Source: Sporosarcina sp. NCCP-2716 (GTDB lineage: Bacteria; Bacillota; Bacilli; Bacillales_A; Planococcaceae). Taken from it: DNA of 64,000 nucleotides. Shown in pieces: positions 17,665-25,626 of this stretch (the first letter of the stretch is position 1; every line of letters begins with the position of its first letter). Where the stretch lies: assembly GCF_023707985.1 (NCBI RefSeq), contig NZ_BRCF01000009.1:101441-165440 (forward strand). The letters are read 5' to 3'. The position numbers and the translations under genes were made by a program. Below the pieces are notes generated by a model, which did no database searches, was not told the DNA's origin, and worked only from the letters and a program-made list of their open reading frames with translations.

Positions 17665-18312
17665 ATGCAGCTGACTCATTTGGCGACAGGCCTTCCGCGC
17701 ACTATCCGGACGGCAAAAGGAAGGGATCTCCTGACGGGGATCTGCAAACAGGAAGTTACAGAAGCCTTTTTGACAAAGGACGGATTCCAGCAGGACGACG
17801 TGGCGGATAAGAAACACCACGGCGGGCCGGACCGGGCGGTATGTGTTTATCCCGCGGAGCACTACCTTGAATGGAATGAAACATTTGGCTGCACGCTGCC
17901 GCAGGCTGCTTTCGGGGAAAACCTGACCGTCGCGGGCATGACGGAGGCGGACGTCTGCATCGGGGACATTTACCGGATCGGTGATGTGCGGATCCAAGTG
18001 ACGCAGGGACGGATCCCGTGCAGCACGATCGACCAGCGTCTCGGCTACCCTGTCATGAAAGCGATGATCGAGACGGGTTTCACCGGGTATTTGTGCCGGG
18101 TGCTCGAAGAAGGATCCGTGCCCGCGGATGCGGAGATAACGCTTGAAGAAAAGGATCCGAACGGCGTGACCGTCCTGGAAGCGAATACAGTCTACTTCCA
18201 CCGGCCGCGAGATATCGAAGGGATCCGCAGGGTGCTGGACATCGGACCGCTTGCCGAAGAATGGCGGAGGAAATTCACGAAACTGCTGGAGAACGCAGAG
18301 GGTACCGTTTGA
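17665..18312 (+). CDS. MOSC-domain protein (YiiM-like)
   Basis: A 215-residue protein with a MOSC domain (residues about 30-165). It contains KKHHGGPDRAVCVYP and the conserved cysteine in QGRIPCSTIDQRLG, which in molybdenum-cofactor sulfurase C-terminal proteins is thought to carry sulfur or contact the cofactor. YiiM homologues help reduce hydroxylated purines and amines using Moco. The ATG at 17665 follows GAGGGGGATTGGAA; an extended -10 box TGGTATACT lies about 45 bp upstream. It is monocistronic and divergent from the HAD operon. Moco dependence here is inferred. Confidence 0.88.
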   Translation: MQLTHLATGLPRTIRTAKGRDLLTGICKQEVTEAFLTKDGFQQDDVADKKHHGGPDRAVCVYPAEHYLEWNETFGCTLPQAAFGENLTVAGMTEADVCIGDIYRIGDVRIQVTQGRIPCSTIDQRLGYPVMKAMIETGFTGYLCRVLEEGSVPADAEITLEEKDPNGVTVLEANTVYFHRPRDIEGIRRVLDIGPLAEEWRRKFTKLLENAEGTV

Positions 18313-18340
18313 GCGGCGCAGACTTTTCTGAAATGAGCGG

Positions 18341-18369
18341 TTGCCAGAAAATTGTACGTGTTGTATACT
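18341..18369 (+). promoter_or_regulatory. Promoter of the TPP-riboswitch-ykoEDC transcript
   Basis: TTGCCA (18341-18346) and TATACT (18364-18369) are separated by exactly 17 bp and lie about 20 bp before the first riboswitch helix. Confidence 0.75.
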
Positions 18370-18387
18370 CGAGTCACTTACATAACT

Positions 18388-18482
18388 GACCGTACGGGTG
18401 CTTGAGTGAATCAGGCTGAGATAGCAGATGAATCCGCTGCTGACCGCATCTGATCTGGATAATGCCAGCGTAGAGAGCCGTG
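18388..18482 (+). promoter_or_regulatory. TPP riboswitch (THI element)
   Basis: The stretch contains the conserved core of the thiamine-pyrophosphate aptamer: CGGGTGCTTGAG, GGCTGAGA, a short P3 hairpin (GCAG...CTGC), and the invariant CTGATCTGGATAATGCCAGC followed by GTAGAGA. It lies between a sigma-A promoter and a Rho-independent terminator upstream of ykoE, so TPP binding should end transcription early. Confidence 0.97.
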
Positions 18483-18519
18483 ATCGAAGGATCATGCCGG
18501 GGCCCGGGACCCTCCTTTC

Positions 18520-18550
18520 GACCGTCTGCGCTTTCAGACGGTCTTTTTTT
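18520..18550 (+). terminator. Expression-platform terminator of the TPP riboswitch
   Basis: GACCGTCTG and CAGACGGTC pair around a short loop and are followed by TTTTTTT. Position between aptamer and ykoE identifies it as the regulated intrinsic terminator. Confidence 0.92.
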
Positions 18551-18585
18551 GTGAGTTTCATCAAAAAATAGGAGTGGATTTTACA

Positions 18586-19155
18586 ATGAAAAAGTTAACA
18601 TTCACCGATTTGCTCATCACGATTATGGTTGGTGTGGTCTTCGGTATCCTCATGAAATTCTGGGACGACCTGTATACGGCCATCAAGCCCGTCCTGCCTG
18701 TCGCCCGCCAGCTGCTGTACGGCATGTGGTTCATGAACGGCGTGTTCGCCTTCCTGCTCATCCGTAAACCGGGTGTCGCCCTGATTGCAAGCATCGCCGG
18801 AGCAGGTCTGTCGGCATTCATCGGGCACGGGCTCGGCGTCCTCATCTACGGAGCGGCCCAGGGGCTTGCGGCTGAATTGCTGTTCGCTGCGTTCCGCTAC
18901 CGGAAATTCTCGATCCCGTTTGCCGGCCTGGCCGGTGTCGCGTCGTGTGCAGCAAGTTTCGGTCTCGACCTGATTTACGGCTATGCCGATCTTGAAACGT
19001 GGGCGCTCATCGTGAAATACGGCCTGCGTGCGGTCAGTGCGTTCATCTTCACCGGCGTATTCGCGGTCCTTGTCATCCGTGCACTGGAAGCGACAGGTGT
19101 CACGAACTCGATCCGTCCTGTAGCGAAGGAAGAATACTCGCTGCTGGACCGGTGA
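18586..19155 (+). CDS. ykoE: ECF transporter substrate-binding subunit YkoE (thiamine precursor)
   Basis: A 189-residue integral membrane S-component with five to six helices (MKKLTFTDLLITIMVGVVFG start). YkoE is the substrate-binding membrane partner of the YkoEDC importer for hydroxymethylpyrimidine or related thiamine precursors. Control by the TPP riboswitch directly upstream supports that role. The ATG at 18586 is preferred to the GTG at 18574 because TAGGAG lies 11 bp upstream. Its stop overlaps the ykoD start as GTGA. The YkoF binding protein found with this set in B. subtilis is absent here. Confidence 0.93.
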   Translation: MKKLTFTDLLITIMVGVVFGILMKFWDDLYTAIKPVLPVARQLLYGMWFMNGVFAFLLIRKPGVALIASIAGAGLSAFIGHGLGVLIYGAAQGLAAELLFAAFRYRKFSIPFAGLAGVASCAASFGLDLIYGYADLETWALIVKYGLRAVSAFIFTGVFAVLVIRALEATGVTNSIRPVAKEEYSLLDR

Positions 19156-20654
19156 AACCGCTGGACACTGCGGCCGGCAGCTGTACGGATGAAGCTCTCT
19201 CCCTCCGCAAGCTGCGCTTGAAGTTCCCGGGAGAGGATTCCTTGCTTTTCAAGGACCTCTCTTTCTCTGTGAAGAAGGGCGAGAAAGTGCTGCTACTCGG
19301 ACCGAGCGGCTGCGGCAAGTCAACCTTGCTGCAGGTTGCGAGCGGTATCGTCCCGCGCTCGTTCGAACTGCCGATGAAGTCGGAAGCAATCGACCTGCCT
19401 TCATCCTGGGGGTTCGTCTTCCAGGATCCCGATACGCAGTTCTGCATGCCGTATGTCGACGAAGAGCTCGCATTCGTCCTCGAGAACCTCGCTGTCCCGC
19501 AGGAAGAGATGCCGGAGCGGATCGAAGCGGTACTGCGGCGGGTCGGTCTTCAATTGACAGATGTCCACACACCGATCCTCGAACTCTCTCAAGGGATGAA
19601 ACAGCGGCTCGCCCTCGCCTCGGTCCTGCTCATGGAGCCGGACGTCCTGTTCCTCGACGAACCTTCCGCCCTGCTCGACCCGGAAGGCACTGAGCAGATC
19701 TGGTCATCGATCCGCGATGCGGCGGCCGATAAGACGGTCGTCATCGTCGAGCATAAGATCGAGCAGATCACGGGCTGGATCGACCGTGTCGTGCTGTTCA
19801 CGGATCATGGCGAAATCCTAGCGGACGGGCCGCCGGACACCGTATTCCGCGAGCACCGGCCGGAACTCATCCGTTACGGCATCTGGTATCCCGGCGTCTG
19901 GGAAGATTATGTACGATCGGAGGGTTTTCTCCAGCTCATGCGTGACCGGCCGGGAACCGGGGACAGCCGCATCGTGGAGCTCGAGTCGTTCACCGGCTGG
20001 CGCGGGAAGCGGGCGGTCATCCATGCTGAAAAAGCGGACGTCGCTGAAGGATCATGGATTGCGGTCCTCGGCGAGAACGGATCCGGCAAAAGTTCGCTCC
20101 TGCTGTCAATGATCCAGCTGCTGAAGACGACGGGGACACTGACGGTGGACGGTCGGACGGTTATTCAGAAAAAACGGAGGCGGACGCTGCCGGACGGCCT
20201 GTCGCTCGTCTTCCAGAATCCTGAATTGCAGTTCGTCGCGAATTCCCTGTTTGAGGAACTGACGGTGTCCATGCACACTCTCAATCCGGAGGAGGCTGAG
20301 AAGCGAGCGTACGGTCTGCTCAAGCGCTTCAGCCTGCCGGAAGACGGAAAGCGCCATCCATATCAGCTGTCTGTCGGCCAGAAACGGCGGCTGAGCGTGG
20401 CGACGGCGCTGACCGGGAATACGCAGGTGCTGCTGCTCGACGAACCGACATTCGGCCAGGACGCGCGCAATACGTTCGTCATGCTCGAGACACTCGAGAC
20501 TTTGCGGAGAAACGGACTGACCATCGTCATGGTGACGCACGATCTGGAAATTGCCGATCATTTCGCGACCCATCAGTGGCACATCGCGGACGGCCGGCTC
20601 ATGTCCTGCGAAAAGACGGGAGGTGCCGCGCATGCCCGCCTGGTTCACTCCTGA
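19152..20654 (+). CDS. ykoD: ECF transporter ATPase with two fused ABC domains, YkoD
   Basis: A 500-residue energising subunit with two nucleotide-binding domains in one chain. Domain 1 has Walker A GPSGCGKST, signature LSQGMKQR and Walker B VLFLDEPSALLD; domain 2 has GENGSGKSS, LSVGQKRR and VLLLDEPTFG. This fused CbiO-like form is typical of YkoD. The frame is open from 18999, but translation should begin at the GTG at 19152, whose last bases overlap the ykoE stop codon (GTGA), implying coupling. It works with YkoE (substrate) and YkoC (coupling membrane protein) to drive thiamine-precursor uptake. Confidence 0.93.
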   Translation: MKPLDTAAGSCTDEALSLRKLRLKFPGEDSLLFKDLSFSVKKGEKVLLLGPSGCGKSTLLQVASGIVPRSFELPMKSEAIDLPSSWGFVFQDPDTQFCMPYVDEELAFVLENLAVPQEEMPERIEAVLRRVGLQLTDVHTPILELSQGMKQRLALASVLLMEPDVLFLDEPSALLDPEGTEQIWSSIRDAAADKTVVIVEHKIEQITGWIDRVVLFTDHGEILADGPPDTVFREHRPELIRYGIWYPGVWEDYVRSEGFLQLMRDRPGTGDSRIVELESFTGWRGKRAVIHAEKADVAEGSWIAVLGENGSGKSSLLLSMIQLLKTTGTLTVDGRTVIQKKRRRTLPDGLSLVFQNPELQFVANSLFEELTVSMHTLNPEEAEKRAYGLLKRFSLPEDGKRHPYQLSVGQKRRLSVATALTGNTQVLLLDEPTFGQDARNTFVMLETLETLRRNGLTIVMVTHDLEIADHFATHQWHIADGRLMSCEKTGGAAHARLVHS

Positions 20655-21408
20655 ACGTATGACTTGGCTGTTCCGTGTCAATCCCGCCTTGAAATTCGCC
20701 GTCTTCCTGCTCCTGCTCTTCATCACACTGTTCAACCGGAACCTGCCGCTCGCGGCCTGGCTCGCCGTCCTGTCCGCCATCCTGCTGTATGGGTTCAGCG
20801 GCTATTCCGCGAAGAAACTCGCGCTGCTGTCAATTCCGATCGCCCTGTCGTTCGCGTCATCCTTCATCACGATGGCGCTGTTCGGCAAAGGCGATACGGT
20901 GCTCTGGCAGTGGGGCATCTTCAAGATTTCCGAGGAGAGCATCCGGCACGGCCTGCTGCTCGGCACGAAATCGCTGTCGTTCGGCTTCACCGGCTTCGCG
21001 TTCCTGCTGACCGTCGAGCCGGTCCTGTTCTTCTACGCGATGATGCAGCAGTTCCGCCTGCCGTCCAAGTACGCGTACAGTTTCATCGCATCGATCCGCC
21101 TGCTGCCCGTCATCGCCGAGGAGATCCAAGTGCGCAGCAATGCACTGAAAGTCCGCGGCATCACGTTTTCGCGCGGCGTGCGGGGCGTCGGTGAGCGGAT
21201 CCGGTCGTACACCGTGCCCCTTTTCGCCCAAAGCATCCGGCGCGCCCAGCGGATCGCCATCGCCATGGAAGCGAAGCAGTACCAGATGGGCGCAGCGCGG
21301 ACGTATTTCTATTCGACGTCGTACAGCCGTCATGACGCTATCTTCCTTGCCGTCATGGCGGTCAGTGTGGCAGCTGTGTTCTGGCTGTCATTCGGCGTAC
21401 CCTATTAA
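20632..21408 (+). CDS. ykoC: ECF transporter transmembrane coupling subunit YkoC
   Basis: A 258-residue T-component of the CbiQ family. Membrane helices occupy residues about 18-130 and 235-255, and the cytoplasmic coupling helices carry SIRLLPVIAEEIQVRSNALKVRG and the family's A-R-G-like segment. It links ATP hydrolysis by YkoD to substrate movement by YkoE. The ATG at 20632 follows GGGAGGTGCCGCGC and overlaps the ykoD end by 23 bp. It is the last gene of the TPP-controlled operon and is followed by a bidirectional terminator. Confidence 0.92.
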   Translation: MPAWFTPERMTWLFRVNPALKFAVFLLLLFITLFNRNLPLAAWLAVLSAILLYGFSGYSAKKLALLSIPIALSFASSFITMALFGKGDTVLWQWGIFKISEESIRHGLLLGTKSLSFGFTGFAFLLTVEPVLFFYAMMQQFRLPSKYAYSFIASIRLLPVIAEEIQVRSNALKVRGITFSRGVRGVGERIRSYTVPLFAQSIRRAQRIAIAMEAKQYQMGAARTYFYSTSYSRHDAIFLAVMAVSVAAVFWLSFGVPY

Positions 21409-21410
21409 AT

Positions 21411-21451
21411 GAAGAAAGGGATGCCTCAGTTGCGAGGCGTCCCCTTTTTTC
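21411..21451. terminator. Bidirectional terminator between ykoC and yfhO
   Basis: AAAGGGATGCCTC and GAGGCGTCCCCTTTTTT pair with one or two mismatches and have an A-run and a T-run on either side. The stop codon of yfhO (21426-21428) lies inside the hairpin. Confidence 0.85.
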
Positions 21452-24041
21452 TAGTGAGCAGCCGGAAAACAAGCAGCAGTCCGGCCGTGATGACCGCCAG
21501 CAGAAGCGAGATTCCAAAGTAGGGCGGGTAATACGTCAGTTCGATCGTATTCACCCCCGGCCCGATCCGTATGCCCGTAAAGGCATAATTCGCCTTTTCG
21601 ATAGCAATCCGTTCGCCGTTCACCTTGGCGCGCCACCCTTTTTCATAAGGGATCGGCATAACGGCATACGGATCAGCATCCACGTTATCGAGCCGGATAC
21701 TAGCACGGCCGCCTTTCCATTCCACGTCAGGCGGCGGCACGGCAGCACTCCGCTGCCCGGCGCGTTTCAACGTTTCGTAGTCCTCTGCGTACAGCGCCAG
21801 ATCGCGCAGCGTGTAGGTCCCCTGCGGCATACGGATCCGGATGGTTTCATCGGAAGGGATCCTGATGGACAGATCATAGACGCGTGTCCGGTAAATCGAG
21901 TCGATCCGTTTGCGGGTCGTCCGGTAGTCGTTGACCGTCATGGCGAATCCCTGATCCGCCTCGGTACGCTTCAAGTACATCGAGACGTACATGTCTTCCT
22001 TCAGGAGCGATCGGTCTTTCACATGGAGGTCGAGTCCGCCGTTCTCACCGGTCACGACGAGTGTATCGCCTACATACTCGGCGTTCACCGGTTTGACGTC
22101 CGCCTGTCTGATCAGATCCGTCACTTCCGGCGCCCGTTCCGTATCTCCTGATGCATTTTCCAAGATGATGCCGTCCAGCATGGCATGCTCGCGTGCGAGG
22201 GCTGGTGAATCCGCCAATTCGGCTTCCGTATAGACACGCCCCGCTGTCCGGACGAACGGCAGGCGGTTGCTGCTCTCGTAAGCCCGGTAGTCGTCCTGCT
22301 CCGCAACTTCCCGGAATCCGTACGGCACCGGATTCCCGTGCTCGCCGCGTACAGCATACACGCCGTTCAGCAAGCTGTACAGATTCGCCCGGCCGCCCAG
22401 CCCCGCATAGCGGCTGACACTTTCGCGGCCCATGTCGATCGACAGGTCATCCCAGTAGAAGTGCAGGAGATTCTTGTTCAGCAGGCTTGAATACATGCTC
22501 ATCCCGAGGAAATCCTGGACGATCGGCGTATTGTTGCGGAGTCCGATCATCCAGTCGAACCGGGCGAGTTCATCGGGATCATCCGCGGAAAGCCGCTGAA
22601 TCATTTCGCGCGGTGCTGCAGCGTTGTAGCCGTCACTCGTCAGAAACGATTTCGGCACGCCCTGCCCCTGCACCTGGCCGACGTCTGTATTGTCGAGTGC
22701 GAGCTTCGTTTCCTGGTAAAGGATCACCGTGACAAGAGCAGCGGCCAGCACGGCCAGGTACAGTGCCCCGTCCCAATGCTTGAACTGACGGACCGCAGCG
22801 AGCAGCGCAAGGGCGCAAATGACGAACAGCAGCACGATCAGGCTGTCCGAATATAGGCTTCCCCCGCCTCCGCGGTCGACTATCGTGAATATGGCGTAGA
22901 GCCCGATGGCCCCTGCTGCTGCCACCGCGATATCCTTCACGCGGAGCGTTTTCCAATATTGCAGCGTGCAGGCAGCCGTGCCGCCTGCCACCAGCATGAG
23001 CATATGCTCCCACCGGTACTGTGGCGCGGATAATCCGTTGAACAGACTGCCGGCCGCAGGGCTTTCGTGCAGGACAGCAAGCATCGTTGTCAGCAGCGCG
23101 AACAGACGGAACAGCCTGTTTTTGTAAAGCGGAAACAGCAGCAGGGCGACAACGGCAATCGCAGGAAGGACGACCACCCTGCCGTCTGTCAGGAAGTTGT
23201 CGTGCATCCTGAACAGCGGAATCTCCCCTTCAAAAGGAGGCCGGTAGTTATTCAGATAGCCATAGACCGCCGGCACGAAAAACGGTGCGCTCAAAGCGGC
23301 GCCCGCAATGCCGCCAACGATGAATTGGATCATCTGACGCAGCTTGCTCACGTCCCGTCCTGCAATCGGGATGAACCAGCGGAACACTATGTAGATGAAT
23401 GTCAGCAGGAAATTGACATACGCGAAATAGAAATTGTCCGCCATGGACAGCATGACGGCAACGACGAAGACAGCCGGTTTTCCGGAGCGCATGATCCGCT
23501 CCGCCCCGATCAGCAGCAGCGGCAAGAACAACATCGCATCCGCGAAAAATTCCCAATACGTCACATGCCGGAAATAGAGCACGCTGACGCTGTACAATAC
23601 CGCCCCGGCATACGCGTAGCGTGTGCGGAGACCTAGTTGACGGAAAAAAACGACCGCCAGCAGCTGGATCACCGTGAGCCGGATGATGCTGACGAAAACG
23701 GTCGCGTCCGCCCAGTACTGCAGCGACGGATCGACAGCGCCCGCCCATTCAAGGCAGACCGTCACAGCGGCAGTGAGCAAAAAGACGACAGACGTCGAAA
23801 AGTAGTAGCCGAGCTGGGAGAAGATCCCGCCCCCGAAGCCGAACCGTTCCGAGTAGAAGTAGTTCCCGTCGCGCATCGATTCGTATAGGAAGTGCTTGAA
23901 CGGCACCATTTGGGACATCCCATCATTCGCCCCGATCAAATAACGGCCATGCAGCCATTCAGACAGCATGAAACCGTGCGCTGCCACGGACACAAGCAGG
24001 GCGGCAGCCGTCACGATCAGCCAATTCCGTTTCGTCATCAT
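21426..24041 (-). CDS. yfhO: YfhO-family membrane glycosyltransferase (LTA modification)
   Basis: An 871-residue protein with a dozen or more membrane helices in residues 1-450, a large extracytoplasmic domain (about 460-840) and a final helix before a basic tail (LLTRKKGTPRN). It has the GT-C layout expected of enzymes that take sugars from undecaprenyl phosphate on the outer face. In B. subtilis and Listeria, YfhO homologues transfer N-acetylglucosamine to lipoteichoic acid, with CsbB/GtlA loading the lipid and a GtrA-type protein flipping it. Here all three genes lie together. The start overlaps the gtcA-like stop as ATGA. The sugar and acceptor are inferred from homologues. Confidence 0.85.
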   Translation of the reverse strand: MMTKRNWLIVTAAALLVSVAAHGFMLSEWLHGRYLIGANDGMSQMVPFKHFLYESMRDGNYFYSERFGFGGGIFSQLGYYFSTSVVFLLTAAVTVCLEWAGAVDPSLQYWADATVFVSIIRLTVIQLLAVVFFRQLGLRTRYAYAGAVLYSVSVLYFRHVTYWEFFADAMLFLPLLLIGAERIMRSGKPAVFVVAVMLSMADNFYFAYVNFLLTFIYIVFRWFIPIAGRDVSKLRQMIQFIVGGIAGAALSAPFFVPAVYGYLNNYRPPFEGEIPLFRMHDNFLTDGRVVVLPAIAVVALLLFPLYKNRLFRLFALLTTMLAVLHESPAAGSLFNGLSAPQYRWEHMLMLVAGGTAACTLQYWKTLRVKDIAVAAAGAIGLYAIFTIVDRGGGGSLYSDSLIVLLFVICALALLAAVRQFKHWDGALYLAVLAAALVTVILYQETKLALDNTDVGQVQGQGVPKSFLTSDGYNAAAPREMIQRLSADDPDELARFDWMIGLRNNTPIVQDFLGMSMYSSLLNKNLLHFYWDDLSIDMGRESVSRYAGLGGRANLYSLLNGVYAVRGEHGNPVPYGFREVAEQDDYRAYESSNRLPFVRTAGRVYTEAELADSPALAREHAMLDGIILENASGDTERAPEVTDLIRQADVKPVNAEYVGDTLVVTGENGGLDLHVKDRSLLKEDMYVSMYLKRTEADQGFAMTVNDYRTTRKRIDSIYRTRVYDLSIRIPSDETIRIRMPQGTYTLRDLALYAEDYETLKRAGQRSAAVPPPDVEWKGGRASIRLDNVDADPYAVMPIPYEKGWRAKVNGERIAIEKANYAFTGIRIGPGVNTIELTYYPPYFGISLLLAVITAGLLLVFRLLTRKKGTPRN

Positions 24042-24418
24042 GCCGACTTCAGCACCTTTCCTGTAACGATGAAGGTGACTGGCACCGTGACGATCAGCGC
24101 GGCCAGCGGAGCGATCGTGCTATTCATACCCAAGCCGTCGACGAGCAGGAAGAGCAGCACAGCAGTCACTGCGATATTGACAAGCTGCGTGAGCGGATAC
24201 ATAAGAAACTTCTTCCACGTCGGCTTCACTTTGTACGTCACATAGCTATTCAGGAAAAACGAAATGATCATGCTTAAAATGACCGCACCGAAATGCGCGA
24301 TCATGTAAGGCAGACCGAGCCCTTTCAGCCCGGCCAGGTAGAACAGATAATAGGTTGCTGTATTCACGACGCCTACTATGGCGAATAAGATGAATTCACG
24401 AGCTTCGAATTTTGGCAT
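24038..24418 (-). CDS. GtrA-family small membrane protein, probable undecaprenyl-phosphate-sugar flippase
   Basis: A 126-residue protein with four membrane helices (FILFAIVGVVNTATYYLFYLA opening, then three more). GtrA/GtcA proteins are proposed to flip undecaprenyl-phosphate-linked sugars across the membrane for polymer glycosylation. It overlaps the upstream glycosyltransferase gene by 23 bp and the downstream yfhO gene by 4 bp (ATGA), so the three are translated as a unit. That arrangement gives it the flippase step in lipoteichoic-acid glycosylation. Confidence 0.88.
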   Translation of the reverse strand: MPKFEAREFILFAIVGVVNTATYYLFYLAGLKGLGLPYMIAHFGAVILSMIISFFLNSYVTYKVKPTWKKFLMYPLTQLVNIAVTAVLLFLLVDGLGMNSTIAPLAALIVTVPVTFIVTGKVLKSA

Positions 24419-25367
24419 GGGACAGTGGCTTTCCTTTCACCTCGGCGCTTGTCCGCTGAACGAGATAATGCGGCCGCTTTTTCGTTTCATTGTAGATCCG
24501 TCCGACGTATTCCCCGATGATTCCGAGCGACAGGAGCTGGACGCCGCCGAGGAACAGGACTGCGGAAATGATCGTAAAGTAACCGGGCACCTCGACCCCG
24601 TGGCGGATGATTCCGACGAGCGTTACGAGTATATAAGAAACGGCGAGGAACAGACTGAACAGGCCTGCATAGAAGCAGAGCCGCAGCGGTTTGGTGTTGA
24701 ACGAGACGACCCCGTCCACCGCGTAATTGACGAGCTGTTTGAACGACCACTTAGTCTCTCCGTGCTGCCGGGTGACATTATCGTAGCAGATCGTCTTCTG
24801 CTCCAATCCGATCCAGGAGTAGAGCCCTTTCGAGAACCGGTTGCCCTCGCTCAGCTGCAGCAGGGAATCGACAGCGCGGCGGCTGAGCAGACGGAAGTCC
24901 CCCTCGCCGTCACGCAGCTCCACATCGACCGCTTTGTTGACGCCCCAGTAATACATGCGGGAGAGCATCGACCGGAACTTCGCATCCCCTTTCCGGTTGC
25001 GCTTCGCAATTACCTGATCATATCCTTCATCGTAGCCGCGAAGCAGCTTCGGAATCAGGTCAGGCGGATGCTGCAGGTCCGCATCCATCAAAATGACGGC
25101 ATCCCCTTTGGCACTTTCGAGGCCTGCCAGGATGGCCGCTTCTTTCCCGAAATTCCGCGTGAACGAAATATATTCGACTTCCGGATACATGAGCACCGCT
25201 TCCCGAATCTCTTCCATCGTGCCGTCACTGCTGCCATCATCGACGAACACCAGCTCATACTGGCGTTTGGAAAAGGCCATCGTGCGGCGGAGCGCTTCTA
25301 TCATGGGATGTATATTACCTTCTTCGTTATAGGAAGGGATCACGAATGAAATCAACTGATCTTTCAT
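24396..25367 (-). CDS. csbB: Family 2 glycosyltransferase making undecaprenyl-phosphate sugar (CsbB/GtrB type)
   Basis: A 323-residue enzyme with a cytoplasmic GT-A domain and two C-terminal membrane helices (about 230-300). Visible motifs are SFVIPSYNEEGN, the nucleotide-sugar FVDDGSSDGT, the metal-binding DADLQHPP and the acceptor-site QHGETKWS. It should load a sugar from a nucleotide donor onto undecaprenyl phosphate. The ATG at 25367 follows AGGTGCGCGGA; the frame extends to 25415. It starts the csbB-gtcA-yfhO operon. A GGGTAT hexamer at 25414-25419 is reminiscent of a sigma-B -10 box, but I find no matching -35 box. Confidence 0.87.
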   Translation of the reverse strand: MKDQLISFVIPSYNEEGNIHPMIEALRRTMAFSKRQYELVFVDDGSSDGTMEEIREAVLMYPEVEYISFTRNFGKEAAILAGLESAKGDAVILMDADLQHPPDLIPKLLRGYDEGYDQVIAKRNRKGDAKFRSMLSRMYYWGVNKAVDVELRDGEGDFRLLSRRAVDSLLQLSEGNRFSKGLYSWIGLEQKTICYDNVTRQHGETKWSFKQLVNYAVDGVVSFNTKPLRLCFYAGLFSLFLAVSYILVTLVGIIRHGVEVPGYFTIISAVLFLGGVQLLSLGIIGEYVGRIYNETKKRPHYLVQRTSAEVKGKPLSHAKIRSS

Positions 25368-25626
25368 TCCGCGCACCTGCTTTCTCATAATATGCCAGTC
25401 TAGTCTTCTACACATACCCTGTTACCGTTATTCCACTCCTTCCGGCGAATAAAACATCTATTCCGATTACTCCAGAAGACTGATGCCACTCTGTCATGGA
25501 TCCCTATTCACGATCAAGACGTCAGACGAATGATTTTATCTATAAATATTTTAATATTCGGTTGTCAATCGGCTTTACAACGTGCATACTGAACAATGCA
25601 TATACCTGCCTTAAGGAGGACGAACG

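Noticed and set aside
17524..18564. 346-codon minus-strand open frame opposite the MOSC gene and TPP riboswitch
   Set aside because: It has no family resemblance, lies antisense to a clear MOSC gene and crosses the riboswitch and its terminator. High GC commonly opens such antisense frames.
25414..25419. Sigma-B promoter for csbB
   Set aside because: GGGTAT is present on the coding strand, but no GTTTAA-like hexamer lies 12-15 bp upstream. B. subtilis csbB is sigma-B controlled, so the idea is attractive but unsupported here.
25416..25626. Purine riboswitch upstream of guanine deaminase
   Set aside because: The leader lacks the conserved aptamer core (TATA...loop-loop motifs) of guanine or xanthine sensors and is short.
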